Part shown: piece by piece, positions 15,664 through 22,953 of the stretch
Layout of the letters: each line of letters begins with the position of its first letter
Numbering within the stretch: the first letter of the stretch is position 1
Assembly (NCBI GenBank): GCA_964537035.1
Contig: CAZIAK010000058.1
Span: 1-25,361 of the forward strand
Length of the DNA stretch: 25,361 bases
Reading direction: 5' to 3'
Source of the DNA: CAZIAK01 sp964537035
GTDB taxonomy: Bacteria > Planctomycetota > B15-G4
Translations under genes and position numbers: made by a program
Notes under the pieces: model-generated
What the model was told of the DNA's origin: nothing
The model's database searches: none
The model's input: only the letters and a program-made list of their open reading frames with translations

Positions 15664-17991
15664 TTACGGCGTTGGCGGTCTGCCATGGCGTGCTGACAAC
15701 TCGTCCCACAGATCGCCCAGCCCCTCCTGCTCGGCCAGCTGCTCCAGGGGTACGGCCATGCGTCGGCTCCAGCTGGGGTGGGTCTCTTCGTCCACACCTG
15801 GGATGTTCACCGGTTCGGTCTCGCCGCAGAGATCGTCGAGAGACACGCCGAGCAGCGGCGCCGGTGTGGCCGAGAGCCAGCGGTACACGTCCCGGCGCAG
15901 GGCCGAGCGAACTGACGTCGGGACGGAGCCGTCCGTCTCGGTCTTCGATGGGTTTGCCCCCGGAACCTCGGCGGCCCCGCTGGTCTGGTTGGTCTGGTTG
16001 GTCTGGTTGGAGCCATTGGAGCCATTGGAGCCATTGGAGCTGGCCGCGACCGTCTGGCCAGGCGAAGGGTCGTGGCTGACCCGTCGTTGCAAGGCAGCCA
16101 GCAGCTCGCGCCGTTCCTCTTGCGCGGCGGCCAGCCCGTCGTCATCAGGGATCTGTCCCAGGCGCCGTCGCAAGATGAGATCGTCGTCGCCCCACAGCGC
16201 GTCGAGGGGCGGCAGGTCGTGGGTGGTGGCGGTGAGCAGGGCGCGCTTGCTGAAGCTGGACGACGGTCGAAAGGCGCCCCTGCGATCCCGCTCGAACAGG
16301 GCCACCCGGGACGACAGGATTTCGCGCCGCGCCAGGCGCGCGGGCAGGCCCTTGGGCACGGTGCCCAGGTCTTCGCCCACCACGAGCGTGTTGTGGCGAC
16401 TGCTCTCCAGGCAGAGGATGCCCAGCAGCGCTTCGCTGGGGAAGCGCACGTAACCTCCCTCCTTCGCCGAGGCGCCAGCGGGGATCCAGTACTGACGGAA
16501 GAGGCCCATGACGTGGTCGATGCGCAGCACGCCGCCGTGGGCCATGGAGGTGCGCAGGACAGAGCGCCAGTAGCGCCAGCCGCCGTGCATCAGCTGCATC
16601 GGCGACAAGGGTGTGAGGTTCCAGTCTTGCCCCTCGCTGGCGAAGGCGTCCGGGGGGCAGCCGATGCGCACACCCTCCACGAACAGCTCGGGTTGGGCCC
16701 AGATGTCTGCTGCCCAGGAGGGGGTGCCGATGGCCAGGTCGTTGTAGAGACCGAGGCGCTGCCCAGACTCGCGCGCCTGGCTCGCGGCGTGGCCCAGCTG
16801 GCGGTCGCATTCAAACTGTAGCCAGCGCTGGAAGTCCACGGCGTCGGGGTTGTGCTCGGCGAAGGCGGCGACCTCTTGTGAACTCTGATCGCGCCACTGG
16901 TGCGGCCACTCTCGCCAGTCGTGTCTGCGGCCTGGCTGTGCATCACACAAGGCCATGAACGTGGCGAAGGTCTGCAGCGCCTCGCCTTGTGCAGCACACC
17001 AGCGGCGGAAGCCTTGTCCCCGGGAGGATTGAGCGGTTGCGTGTCGCGCCGTGAAGGCCTTGTGGGCCAGGCGTAGCAGGGGCCGCTTGAGTCCCCACAG
17101 GGCGGGGTAGTCGAGGCGCGTGGCCTGGCGGGCCGAGGCCAGGGCGCGCTGAAACGACGGTTGCTCGGCGGCGGCCTGGCAGGCTGGGTCGTCGCCGAAC
17201 TCGGGGATGGCCTCGACGTCGAGGTACAGGGGGTTGGTGAACTGTCGGGAGATGGGGCTGTAGGGGCTCGTAGAACCCACGTCGTCATGGAGCGCGTGCA
17301 GCGGGTTCACGCCGGTGAAGGCCGCGCCCGCCGAGCCGCCGAACCGGGCCAGCCTGGCCAGGTCGCCGAAGTCACCGAAGCCCCAGTTGCGGGCGCTGCG
17401 CAGGGAGTACAGGTTCGCCCACAGGCCAAAGACCCGGTCGCCCGGCTTGAGAGGCATGGCGCAAGTGCCGGGATGCACCACGAGCTGCTGCTCACCTGTT
17501 CGTTGTTGCCGGGTTCGTTGCTCGCCGCCCACGGTGAGGGTGGCATGCAGGCGGTGGTAGCCCGGCCCGGGGCAAGGGCGGATCCACAGACCGAAGCTCT
17601 GTCCTTGCGCGGGCAGGGTCATCCGCCGCTCAAGCTCTGTGCGCTCGCCGTCCTCGTGGTGCAGCACGAGTTGGCAGCGGGCACCCTGAGCGCCCCAGCC
17701 TCGGGGGACGGTCAGCTCTACACGCACACCGCGCTCTGCATGTGCCTGGACCACGGCGAGGGCAGGCAGGAGCTGCTGCTCACGGGCTCGCTCATGCGCG
17801 GCGAGGGCGTCCCTCACCGCTGCATCCGTGGACGCGTCCGTGCCCATGGCAGCGATCAGGGCGCGGGTGGTGTGCTCGGGTGTGACCCGCACCTGCCCGT
17901 CGTTGTCCGTGAACTCGGGGACGATGCCGAACAGCTCGGCGAGTCGCGAGAGTGGGCTGGCCTGTGCGTCGTCTGGGCGGGGTGGCGTCAA
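15664..17991 (-). CDS. malQ: 4-alpha-glucanotransferase (GH77)
   Basis: 775 residues from the TTG at 17991; a GTG at 18051 would add 20 residues and overlap the upstream gene by 58 bases. Positions below count from TTG. The N-terminal domain (SPLSRLAELFGIVPEF, residues 13-28) precedes the GH77 barrel. Asp492 in VLRIDHVMGL is the expected nucleophile, Glu540 in VVGEDLGTVP the acid/base, and TTHDLPP (590-596) the conserved HD. GCPPDAFASEGQDWNLTPLS is the usual substrate-binding loop. The enzyme transfers maltooligosaccharides between alpha-1,4-glucans in glycogen or maltodextrin metabolism. Residues about 640-688 form a low-complexity insertion with Ser-Asn-Gly and Asn-Gln-Thr repeats; conserved-looking sequence resumes at SALRRDVYRWL. 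It is the last gene of a packed minus-strand run whose other members have no obvious link to glucans. Confidence 0.93.
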   Translation of the reverse strand: MTPPRPDDAQASPLSRLAELFGIVPEFTDNDGQVRVTPEHTTRALIAAMGTDASTDAAVRDALAAHERAREQQLLPALAVVQAHAERGVRVELTVPRGWGAQGARCQLVLHHEDGERTELERRMTLPAQGQSFGLWIRPCPGPGYHRLHATLTVGGEQRTRQQRTGEQQLVVHPGTCAMPLKPGDRVFGLWANLYSLRSARNWGFGDFGDLARLARFGGSAGAAFTGVNPLHALHDDVGSTSPYSPISRQFTNPLYLDVEAIPEFGDDPACQAAAEQPSFQRALASARQATRLDYPALWGLKRPLLRLAHKAFTARHATAQSSRGQGFRRWCAAQGEALQTFATFMALCDAQPGRRHDWREWPHQWRDQSSQEVAAFAEHNPDAVDFQRWLQFECDRQLGHAASQARESGQRLGLYNDLAIGTPSWAADIWAQPELFVEGVRIGCPPDAFASEGQDWNLTPLSPMQLMHGGWRYWRSVLRTSMAHGGVLRIDHVMGLFRQYWIPAGASAKEGGYVRFPSEALLGILCLESSRHNTLVVGEDLGTVPKGLPARLARREILSSRVALFERDRRGAFRPSSSFSKRALLTATTHDLPPLDALWGDDDLILRRRLGQIPDDDGLAAAQEERRELLAALQRRVSHDPSPGQTVAASSNGSNGSNGSNQTNQTNQTSGAAEVPGANPSKTETDGSVPTSVRSALRRDVYRWLSATPAPLLGVSLDDLCGETEPVNIPGVDEETHPSWSRRMAVPLEQLAEQEGLGDLWDELSARHGRPPTP
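15982..16035. repeat. malQ: Two adjacent 9-base minisatellites, three copies each, inside malQ
   Basis: On the plus strand GGTCTGGTT occurs at 15982-15990, 15991-15999 and 16000-16008, followed directly by GGAGCCATT at 16009-16017, 16018-16026 and 16027-16035. All copies are exact. On the minus strand they encode SNG and NQT triplets. Because the unit is 9 bases, copy-number change keeps the frame. Confidence 0.95.
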
Positions 17992-17993
17992 GA

Positions 17994-18962
17994 TCAGAGC
18001 TGGCCTACCAGGGTCGTCAGCTGCCAGCGGCCGTCGCCACCAAGCCGCCACCGCGCCATGAACGAGAACTCCACGGTCTGGGCCGGGCCGTTCCCCGAGG
18101 CCACCGGGCCCACGATGGTGCCCAGCTCGAAGGCGCTGTGCTCCGACACCTTCAGGGAGTCGGTGGTGTGCAGGGCGTTCAGCACCGTTGCGCTGGCGAG
18201 GCTCTCCTGTTCGTGACGGCGCAGAGCTTCAAGGCCCCGCATCTCGGTGTCGCCGACGATGTAGAGTATGTCTTCGCCGTAGATCTCCATGACCCCGGCC
18301 AGGTCTTTCCGCTTTGCGGCGGCGATGTGTTCCGTCCAGGCGCTGTGGATGCCGATCTTGGCCGCCGCTGTCCGGGTGCGCTGCTGACGACGGCCAAGCT
18401 CGACCCTGAGCTCCTGGATGTCCATCTCCTCGAGGGAGCTGACCAGGTTCGTCCAGACGCTGTGAAAGCCGTAGCCTCCCGCCGTCATTTCAGCGATGGC
18501 GTCGTCTCGCGGCCAACCCTGCACGACCATGCGATAGAGCGCGGTCATCACGCCGGTGCGGTCTGCGCCGTGCTGGCAGTGCAGAAAGACGGGCTGTTGG
18601 GAGCTGTCCGTGAGCACTTCGAGGACGTCGAGGATCTCGGCTCGCTCGGTCTCCCAGGCCTGCACGCTGACCTTGACGTAGTCGAGGCCGGCGGCGGCGC
18701 AGAGCTTGCGGTCGGAGTGAAACGTGCGCAGGTTCAGCACGGTCTTGACCCCCAGCTGGCGCAGCTGGGCGAAGCCCTCCGGCTCGGGCTGGGCTCCGCG
18801 CAGAACGCCCTCGGCCACGCGCCAGCTGTTGGGCAGGCCCTGCACGTCATTCAGCGGCTGGGCCCATTGAGCGGGGCGGGGTGCTCCGTCACCGTCATCG
18901 TCTGCCCAGGTCGGGGGACAGAGCAGGGCCGCGACGGTGAAGAGCAGTGCGGTGGCGTTCAT
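17994..18962 (-). CDS. Exported dual-specificity-like phosphatase fused to a SnoaL-like domain
   Basis: 322 residues from the ATG at 18962. Residues 1-20 are a signal peptide (MNATALLFTVAALLCPPTWA). Residues about 45-185 resemble the tyrosine/dual-specificity phosphatase fold: VLRGAQPEPEGFAQLRQLGV, KTVLNLRT, and the catalytic HCQHGADRTG with Cys129 and Arg135 of CX5R. Residues about 200-322 look like a SnoaL/ketosteroid-isomerase-like alpha+beta domain (WTEHIAAAKRKDLAGVMEIY, then FSFMARWRLGGDGRWQLTTL). The phosphatase half should hydrolyse phosphoesters outside the cytoplasm; the second domain may bind a small ligand. Its ATG overlaps the TGA of the upstream methyltransferase gene (ATGA), so translation is probably coupled. 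An exported phosphatase coupled to a cytoplasmic methyltransferase is functionally odd. Substrate unknown. Confidence 0.85.
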   Translation of the reverse strand: MNATALLFTVAALLCPPTWADDDGDGAPRPAQWAQPLNDVQGLPNSWRVAEGVLRGAQPEPEGFAQLRQLGVKTVLNLRTFHSDRKLCAAAGLDYVKVSVQAWETERAEILDVLEVLTDSSQQPVFLHCQHGADRTGVMTALYRMVVQGWPRDDAIAEMTAGGYGFHSVWTNLVSSLEEMDIQELRVELGRRQQRTRTAAAKIGIHSAWTEHIAAAKRKDLAGVMEIYGEDILYIVGDTEMRGLEALRRHEQESLASATVLNALHTTDSLKVSEHSAFELGTIVGPVASGNGPAQTVEFSFMARWRLGGDGRWQLTTLVGQL

Positions 18963-20020
18963 GGGCTGGGGCTTTCCAAGGCCTGAAGGCTGTCCGGGGA
19001 CAAGGGCTCTGGGGTGACCAGGTAGAGCAGCTCCTTGTTGCGCACGTGGCTGACCTCTCCGACGCGCCGCCCCTTGTGGTCATGGATGCCGATCCGTGCA
19101 CCCACGTAACGGGTGTGCTCGCGCTCGACCACGTGCACATGGCCCCGCTCTTGCAGCAGCGGTTCCAGCACATCCTGGTGCAGGTAGCCCTCGTTGTTGA
19201 ACGAGACCACCAGCGACCTGGCCTGCACGTTGTGGATCACCCGCCGAAAGGCCTCACAGCACCGGGGCTTCGAGTTGAACGGGCTCTTGCGCGTCTTGCA
19301 GTCCACGCGCTTGGCGGCCACGCCGTAGACGTCCGGTTTGTCCCAGAGCACGAGGGACTCCCAGACGTGGTAGTTGCCCAGGTAGCTGTGCTGGTTGTAG
19401 GGCGGGTCGATGTAGGCCACGTCGGCGGGAAGCAGGGCGGCGGCCTCGTGGGCTTCGAGCCGGTGCGCCTCGCCCTTGCCCGCGCCGGCTCTGGGCAGCA
19501 GGTCAGGCACGCGCAACTGCAGCGCGTCGTGGCTCCTGGGTGCCCACGACTTCAGGTAGGCCATCTGCAGACCGCAGGTCGAGTCGACCCGGTCGGCGGC
19601 TTCCATGAGCGACACCAGCATCACCGCGTGCAGCTCGGGGGGCAGGGCCTTGGCCGCCAGCGTCTCGCGGATGGCGTCGATGCGCGCGCCGTTGTGTGGC
19701 TGGAAGAAACGGCTGCGCTCGCAGTAGGTCTCGGTGAACCAGCCGGGCGCCCCCGGCAGCCGGTTGCATTCGTCGACCAGCTGTTGGGCCTGGGTTTGCC
19801 AGTCGCCTCGATCGGCGGCCACGTAACAGCGGGCGACCGCTTCTGCGTAGTGCAGGTGGTCGTTGGCCAGCACCCGATAGCCGAGGCGCTTCAGGCCATG
19901 GCCCACCCGGGACGTGCCGGCGAAGAGGTCGAGCACCGTGCCCCTCGGCTGCAGGGTGGCGATGGCCTTCAGGATGCCCGGGAGCAGCACGCGCTTGGAG
20001 CCGATGTACTTGATCGGCAC
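18959..20020 (-). CDS. D12-class adenine-specific DNA methyltransferase, orphan
   Basis: 353 residues from a GTG start at 20020. KYIGSKRVLLPGI opens the protein as in Dam/D12-type enzymes. DLFAGTSRVG (31-40) is the S-adenosylmethionine-binding motif, AYIDPPYNQHSYLGNYHVWE has the catalytic DPPY at 205-208, and SFNNEGYL follows. The order FAGT, then a long variable region, then DPPY suggests the alpha-type architecture, with target recognition at about 55-195. It would methylate N6 of adenine in a specific DNA sequence. No restriction endonuclease gene is adjacent, so it may serve regulation, or protection from an enzyme encoded elsewhere. The GTG follows the upstream TGA by 3 bases, and the 3' end overlaps the phosphatase start by 4. 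Confidence 0.9.
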   Translation of the reverse strand: MPIKYIGSKRVLLPGILKAIATLQPRGTVLDLFAGTSRVGHGLKRLGYRVLANDHLHYAEAVARCYVAADRGDWQTQAQQLVDECNRLPGAPGWFTETYCERSRFFQPHNGARIDAIRETLAAKALPPELHAVMLVSLMEAADRVDSTCGLQMAYLKSWAPRSHDALQLRVPDLLPRAGAGKGEAHRLEAHEAAALLPADVAYIDPPYNQHSYLGNYHVWESLVLWDKPDVYGVAAKRVDCKTRKSPFNSKPRCCEAFRRVIHNVQARSLVVSFNNEGYLHQDVLEPLLQERGHVHVVEREHTRYVGARIGIHDHKGRRVGEVSHVRNKELLYLVTPEPLSPDSLQALESPSP

Positions 20021-20023
20021 AGC

Positions 20024-20347
20024 TCAGCCGCGGCCTCGTCGTTTGCCGCGCTTGCCCATGTTGTCGTAGCCGCTGGGAGTGTGGGGCTTGTTCTCCGCCT
20101 TGGCCGCGGCTGCCAGCAGGTCGTCGATCTGCTGGATCTGATGGTGGGGGACCCGGTTGCGCTTGTACTTGCCCCAGAGCACTTCTCGCAGGGTCTCGAG
20201 GTCGGCGCTGGGCACAGGGTCGAGCTCGTTCCAACCATCGTCCGAGGCCAGGCGCACGGTGAAGCGCCAGTGGCCTCCGTGATGGAGGGCACGGACCTTG
20301 CGCAGCTCACCGCCGTCGGTGCGTTCGCGCCATTCGTGCTTGTTCAC
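20024..20347 (-). CDS. Unknown 107-residue protein preceding the DNA methyltransferase
   Basis: The GTG at 20347 is chosen because AGGAG lies 5 bases upstream; the frame is open to 20698, but that part is Arg/Pro-rich with no coding character. The protein has alternating strands (GGHWRFTVRLAS, WNELDPVPS), then LETLREVLWGKYKRNRVPHH and QIQQIDDLLAAAAKAENK, probably helical, and ends in a basic tail GKRGKRRGRG. I do not recognise the family. It is the first gene of the tightly spaced run with the methyltransferase. The basic tail and position suggest nucleic-acid binding or a helper role, which is inference. Confidence 0.75.
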   Translation of the reverse strand: MNKHEWRERTDGGELRKVRALHHGGHWRFTVRLASDDGWNELDPVPSADLETLREVLWGKYKRNRVPHHQIQQIDDLLAAAAKAENKPHTPSGYDNMGKRGKRRGRG

Positions 20348-20352
20348 CGGAG

Positions 20353-20357
20353 CTCCT
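20353..20357 (-). promoter_or_regulatory. Ribosome binding site selecting a GTG start
   Basis: CTCCT on the plus strand reads AGGAG on the minus strand, 5 bases before the GTG at 20347. Confidence 0.65.
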
Positions 20358-20532
20358 GTGTGGGACCGCGTCCAGGGTCGAGACGTGTCCCAGGCTAGCA
20401 GTCGGGACTCGGTGAGCAAATGAAGCTCACCAAACGGCCGAGCGCCATTCGCAGGAACTGGGTGAACAGCCACATGGTGTGGGCCCGGGGAAAGGGCAGG
20501 CATGGTCTCGCCTGGGATGGCAGGCTGGGGGC

Positions 20533-22869
20533 ATGGCCACTCCCTCACGCTCGTCGCCCACTGTCCTTCGGGGGCGGAGTCTGGCCTCCCGCCTGTCCCG
20601 GTGTTGGGTTCGGGGTCTGGCCTTGATGCTGAGCGTCCTCGGTGCCTGCACGGACAGCGAGGGCGGGGATGACGACACGGGCGCCGTCCTCGCCACACTG
20701 GCGGCGGAGAATCGCGCCGCGCTCTTCACCCTGGGGCCAGGCGACGTGCTGCTCGATCACCTCGACAGGGTGCATGTGTTGAGCCACGCCCGTACCAACC
20801 TCACGGCCAAGACGCGGGAGCAGGTCGACGACTTCTTGAACGACCCCAGGCGACAGCTTCCCGCCTCGTCGTGGGTGGCCGGCGGTGAGGTCGACGCAGA
20901 GCTCGTGGCCGAGCTGGGCCTGTATGTCCCGGGCACTTTGCACCGCTACCGTTGTCGTCCGAGTTTGCGCCTCGATCTGGGCCTGGGGCGGGTGCGGGTC
21001 AGGCATGGTGAGCGGCTGCTGTCTACCGCCGAGGGCGATGTGGGTGATCGCAAGCTGTGGTGGTTCGACAAATCGAAGTCCATGGCCTTTCGCTGGGACG
21101 GCGACCTGGGCACGTTCTTCGCCTTCGGCACCTCGGCGCCGGAGGACATCGTCATCGAGTACGACGCCGCCAGCACCGCCGATCTGTTGCACTGGGAGGG
21201 CCCGGCCGCCGACCCTGCGATCCCGCGCCGGTTCAGCCTGGCCCAGGTCGACCGACCAGCCCTGGCGGTGACGACGCCCAGCGCCTTTCAGTGGCAGCTC
21301 GACCGGCTGTCCGGGGACACCCTCGACGTCTCGGTTGCCGTGCTGGACGTGGGGTTGGTGGTCGACGCTGTGGGGCGCCTGGAGCGCCGGGCAGGCCTGG
21401 GTGACGGGGTCACCTTTCGGGTCGACATCACCGTCGCTGGCGTGACCAGCCAGCTCTGGGAACGGCACGTCCTGCCCGGCTCCCAGTGGACAGAAGAGCG
21501 GGTGCCCTTGCCGTACACAGGCAGCGCTCCGGTGGCCCTGCGCTTCACCACCCAGCCGGGCCCGGCAGCTCACCGCCTGAACGACCACGCCCTCTGGAGC
21601 GGGTTGCGTTTGCGGGGACAGAGCGCAGAGGCAGACCCCCGTCCTCATCTCGTCCTGATCGACCTGGACACGCTGCGCGCCGATCGACTGGGTTGCTACG
21701 GCGCGGAGCGGGACAGCTCCCCGCGCATCGATGCCTGGGCCGAGAGCTCTGCCGAGCTGTTCGAGAACTCGACGTCGGTAGAGAGCTGGACCCTGCCCTC
21801 GACGATCTCCATGCTCACCGGTCTGGCCGTGAGCCAGCATGGCGTGCACTTCAGCAACCGGCGCATGACGAAGGTCATGGAGCCCCTGGCCGCTCGTCTC
21901 TCTGCTGCGGGCTATGAGACCTTGGGGCGCACGGACGGTGGCTTCGTGATCCCGGCTTTGGGCTTCGCCGAGGGCTTCGAGCGTTTCATCCATGGGCACT
22001 TGCAGCCTGAGGAAGACTGGTCAGAGATGCTCGATCTGTTGGCCGCCCGGGACAGCTCCCGTCCCGTGTTCTGCTTCGTGCAGACCTACCGGGCCCACGA
22101 GCCCTACGACCCGGATCGTCGCTTCGATGACAAGGAGCGCCCGTACGCAGGCCCCCTGCTGGGCAAGCGCTTGAACGGACCTGACTTCGTGGGTGATGCC
22201 CAGCGCGACGGCGCTCCCCTGGATGACGCGGACCACCGCTGGGTCAACGCCCTGTACGACTCGGCCGTGCACCGCACGGACGCCATGGTGGGGGACTTTC
22301 TCGAAGGCCTCGACCGCGTCTTTGGCGACGAGCCCTACCTGGTGCTGCTCACGTCCGATCACGGACAGGCCCTCTTCGATCGGGGCGCCTTTGGCCACGG
22401 TCTGGGCATGCATCCTGAAGACCTGGCCGTGCCGCTGATTCTTCGTCACGTAGACGGCCTCGTGGTGGGCCGCTCGTCAGCGCCTGTCACCGGTCTGGAC
22501 GTGGTGCCCACCTTGCTCGATGCCGCTGGCCTGGAGATACCGGACCATCTTCCGGGCCGCTCCCTCCTGGGCCCCTTGCCCGAGGAGGCGGCGCAGCTCG
22601 CCTGGCATCGAGGGCAAGAGCAGTCCATCCAGTTTGCGGGTTACAAGCTGATCGACGGTGGCGACGCACCCCAGCTGTTCGAGCTGAGCACGGATCCGCA
22701 AGAGCTGACCGACCGCTCGGCGACCATGCCTCGGCGGGTCGAGTTCCTGACCGAGCTGCTCAGCGCCTGGCTGGCCCATTGGCGGCCTGTGGATGCAACG
22801 GGCGAAGCGGACGTGCAGCTCAGTGACAGAGATCGCGCGGCGTTGGAAGCGCTTGGCTATCTGAAGTAG
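20533..22869 (+). CDS. Sulfatase-superfamily lipoprotein with Thr at the nucleophile position
   Basis: 778 residues from the ATG at 20533. The N-terminus has Arg-rich residues, then LALMLSVLGAC, a lipobox, so the protein is probably lipid-anchored. Residues about 40-360 are a beta-rich region of unknown role. The alkaline-phosphatase/sulfatase domain starts at LVLIDLDTLRADRLGCYGAE (metal Asp377/Asp379). In SWTLPSTISMLTGL the position of the formylglycine Cys/Ser is Thr420 and the usual Arg is also Thr, so FGly maturation is not expected. Thr nucleophiles occur in related phosphotransferases and phosphodiesterases such as LtaS. SDHGQALFDRGAFGHG (608-623) supplies the second metal site. The end, ALEALGYLK, is typical of the family. 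It probably acts on a phospho- or sulfo-ester outside the cytoplasm. The next plus-strand gene starts 84 bases on. Confidence 0.9.
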   Translation: MATPSRSSPTVLRGRSLASRLSRCWVRGLALMLSVLGACTDSEGGDDDTGAVLATLAAENRAALFTLGPGDVLLDHLDRVHVLSHARTNLTAKTREQVDDFLNDPRRQLPASSWVAGGEVDAELVAELGLYVPGTLHRYRCRPSLRLDLGLGRVRVRHGERLLSTAEGDVGDRKLWWFDKSKSMAFRWDGDLGTFFAFGTSAPEDIVIEYDAASTADLLHWEGPAADPAIPRRFSLAQVDRPALAVTTPSAFQWQLDRLSGDTLDVSVAVLDVGLVVDAVGRLERRAGLGDGVTFRVDITVAGVTSQLWERHVLPGSQWTEERVPLPYTGSAPVALRFTTQPGPAAHRLNDHALWSGLRLRGQSAEADPRPHLVLIDLDTLRADRLGCYGAERDSSPRIDAWAESSAELFENSTSVESWTLPSTISMLTGLAVSQHGVHFSNRRMTKVMEPLAARLSAAGYETLGRTDGGFVIPALGFAEGFERFIHGHLQPEEDWSEMLDLLAARDSSRPVFCFVQTYRAHEPYDPDRRFDDKERPYAGPLLGKRLNGPDFVGDAQRDGAPLDDADHRWVNALYDSAVHRTDAMVGDFLEGLDRVFGDEPYLVLLTSDHGQALFDRGAFGHGLGMHPEDLAVPLILRHVDGLVVGRSSAPVTGLDVVPTLLDAAGLEIPDHLPGRSLLGPLPEEAAQLAWHRGQEQSIQFAGYKLIDGGDAPQLFELSTDPQELTDRSATMPRRVEFLTELLSAWLAHWRPVDATGEADVQLSDRDRAALEALGYLK

Positions 22870-22953
22870 CGGTGTGGTGGGTGGGGCGCGTCCCCAAGAG
22901 CAGAGCGGGGATTGCTAGAGTGCCCCCAACCCATACTCCGTGATGAGAGCGCC

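Noticed and set aside
15982..16035. malQ as a disrupted gene because of the inserted repeats
   Set aside because: The repeats are in units of 9 bases, the frame is intact, and conserved-looking C-terminal sequence follows the insertion.
18947..20398. 483-residue plus-strand open frame opposite the DNA methyltransferase
   Set aside because: The minus strand carries the FAGT and DPPY methyltransferase motifs; the plus-strand product has no recognisable motif and the composition of an antisense frame.
20545..21999. 484-residue minus-strand open frame opposite the sulfatase-superfamily gene
   Set aside because: The plus strand has a lipobox and sulfatase motifs in one frame; the minus-strand product is Gln/His/Arg-rich antisense sequence.
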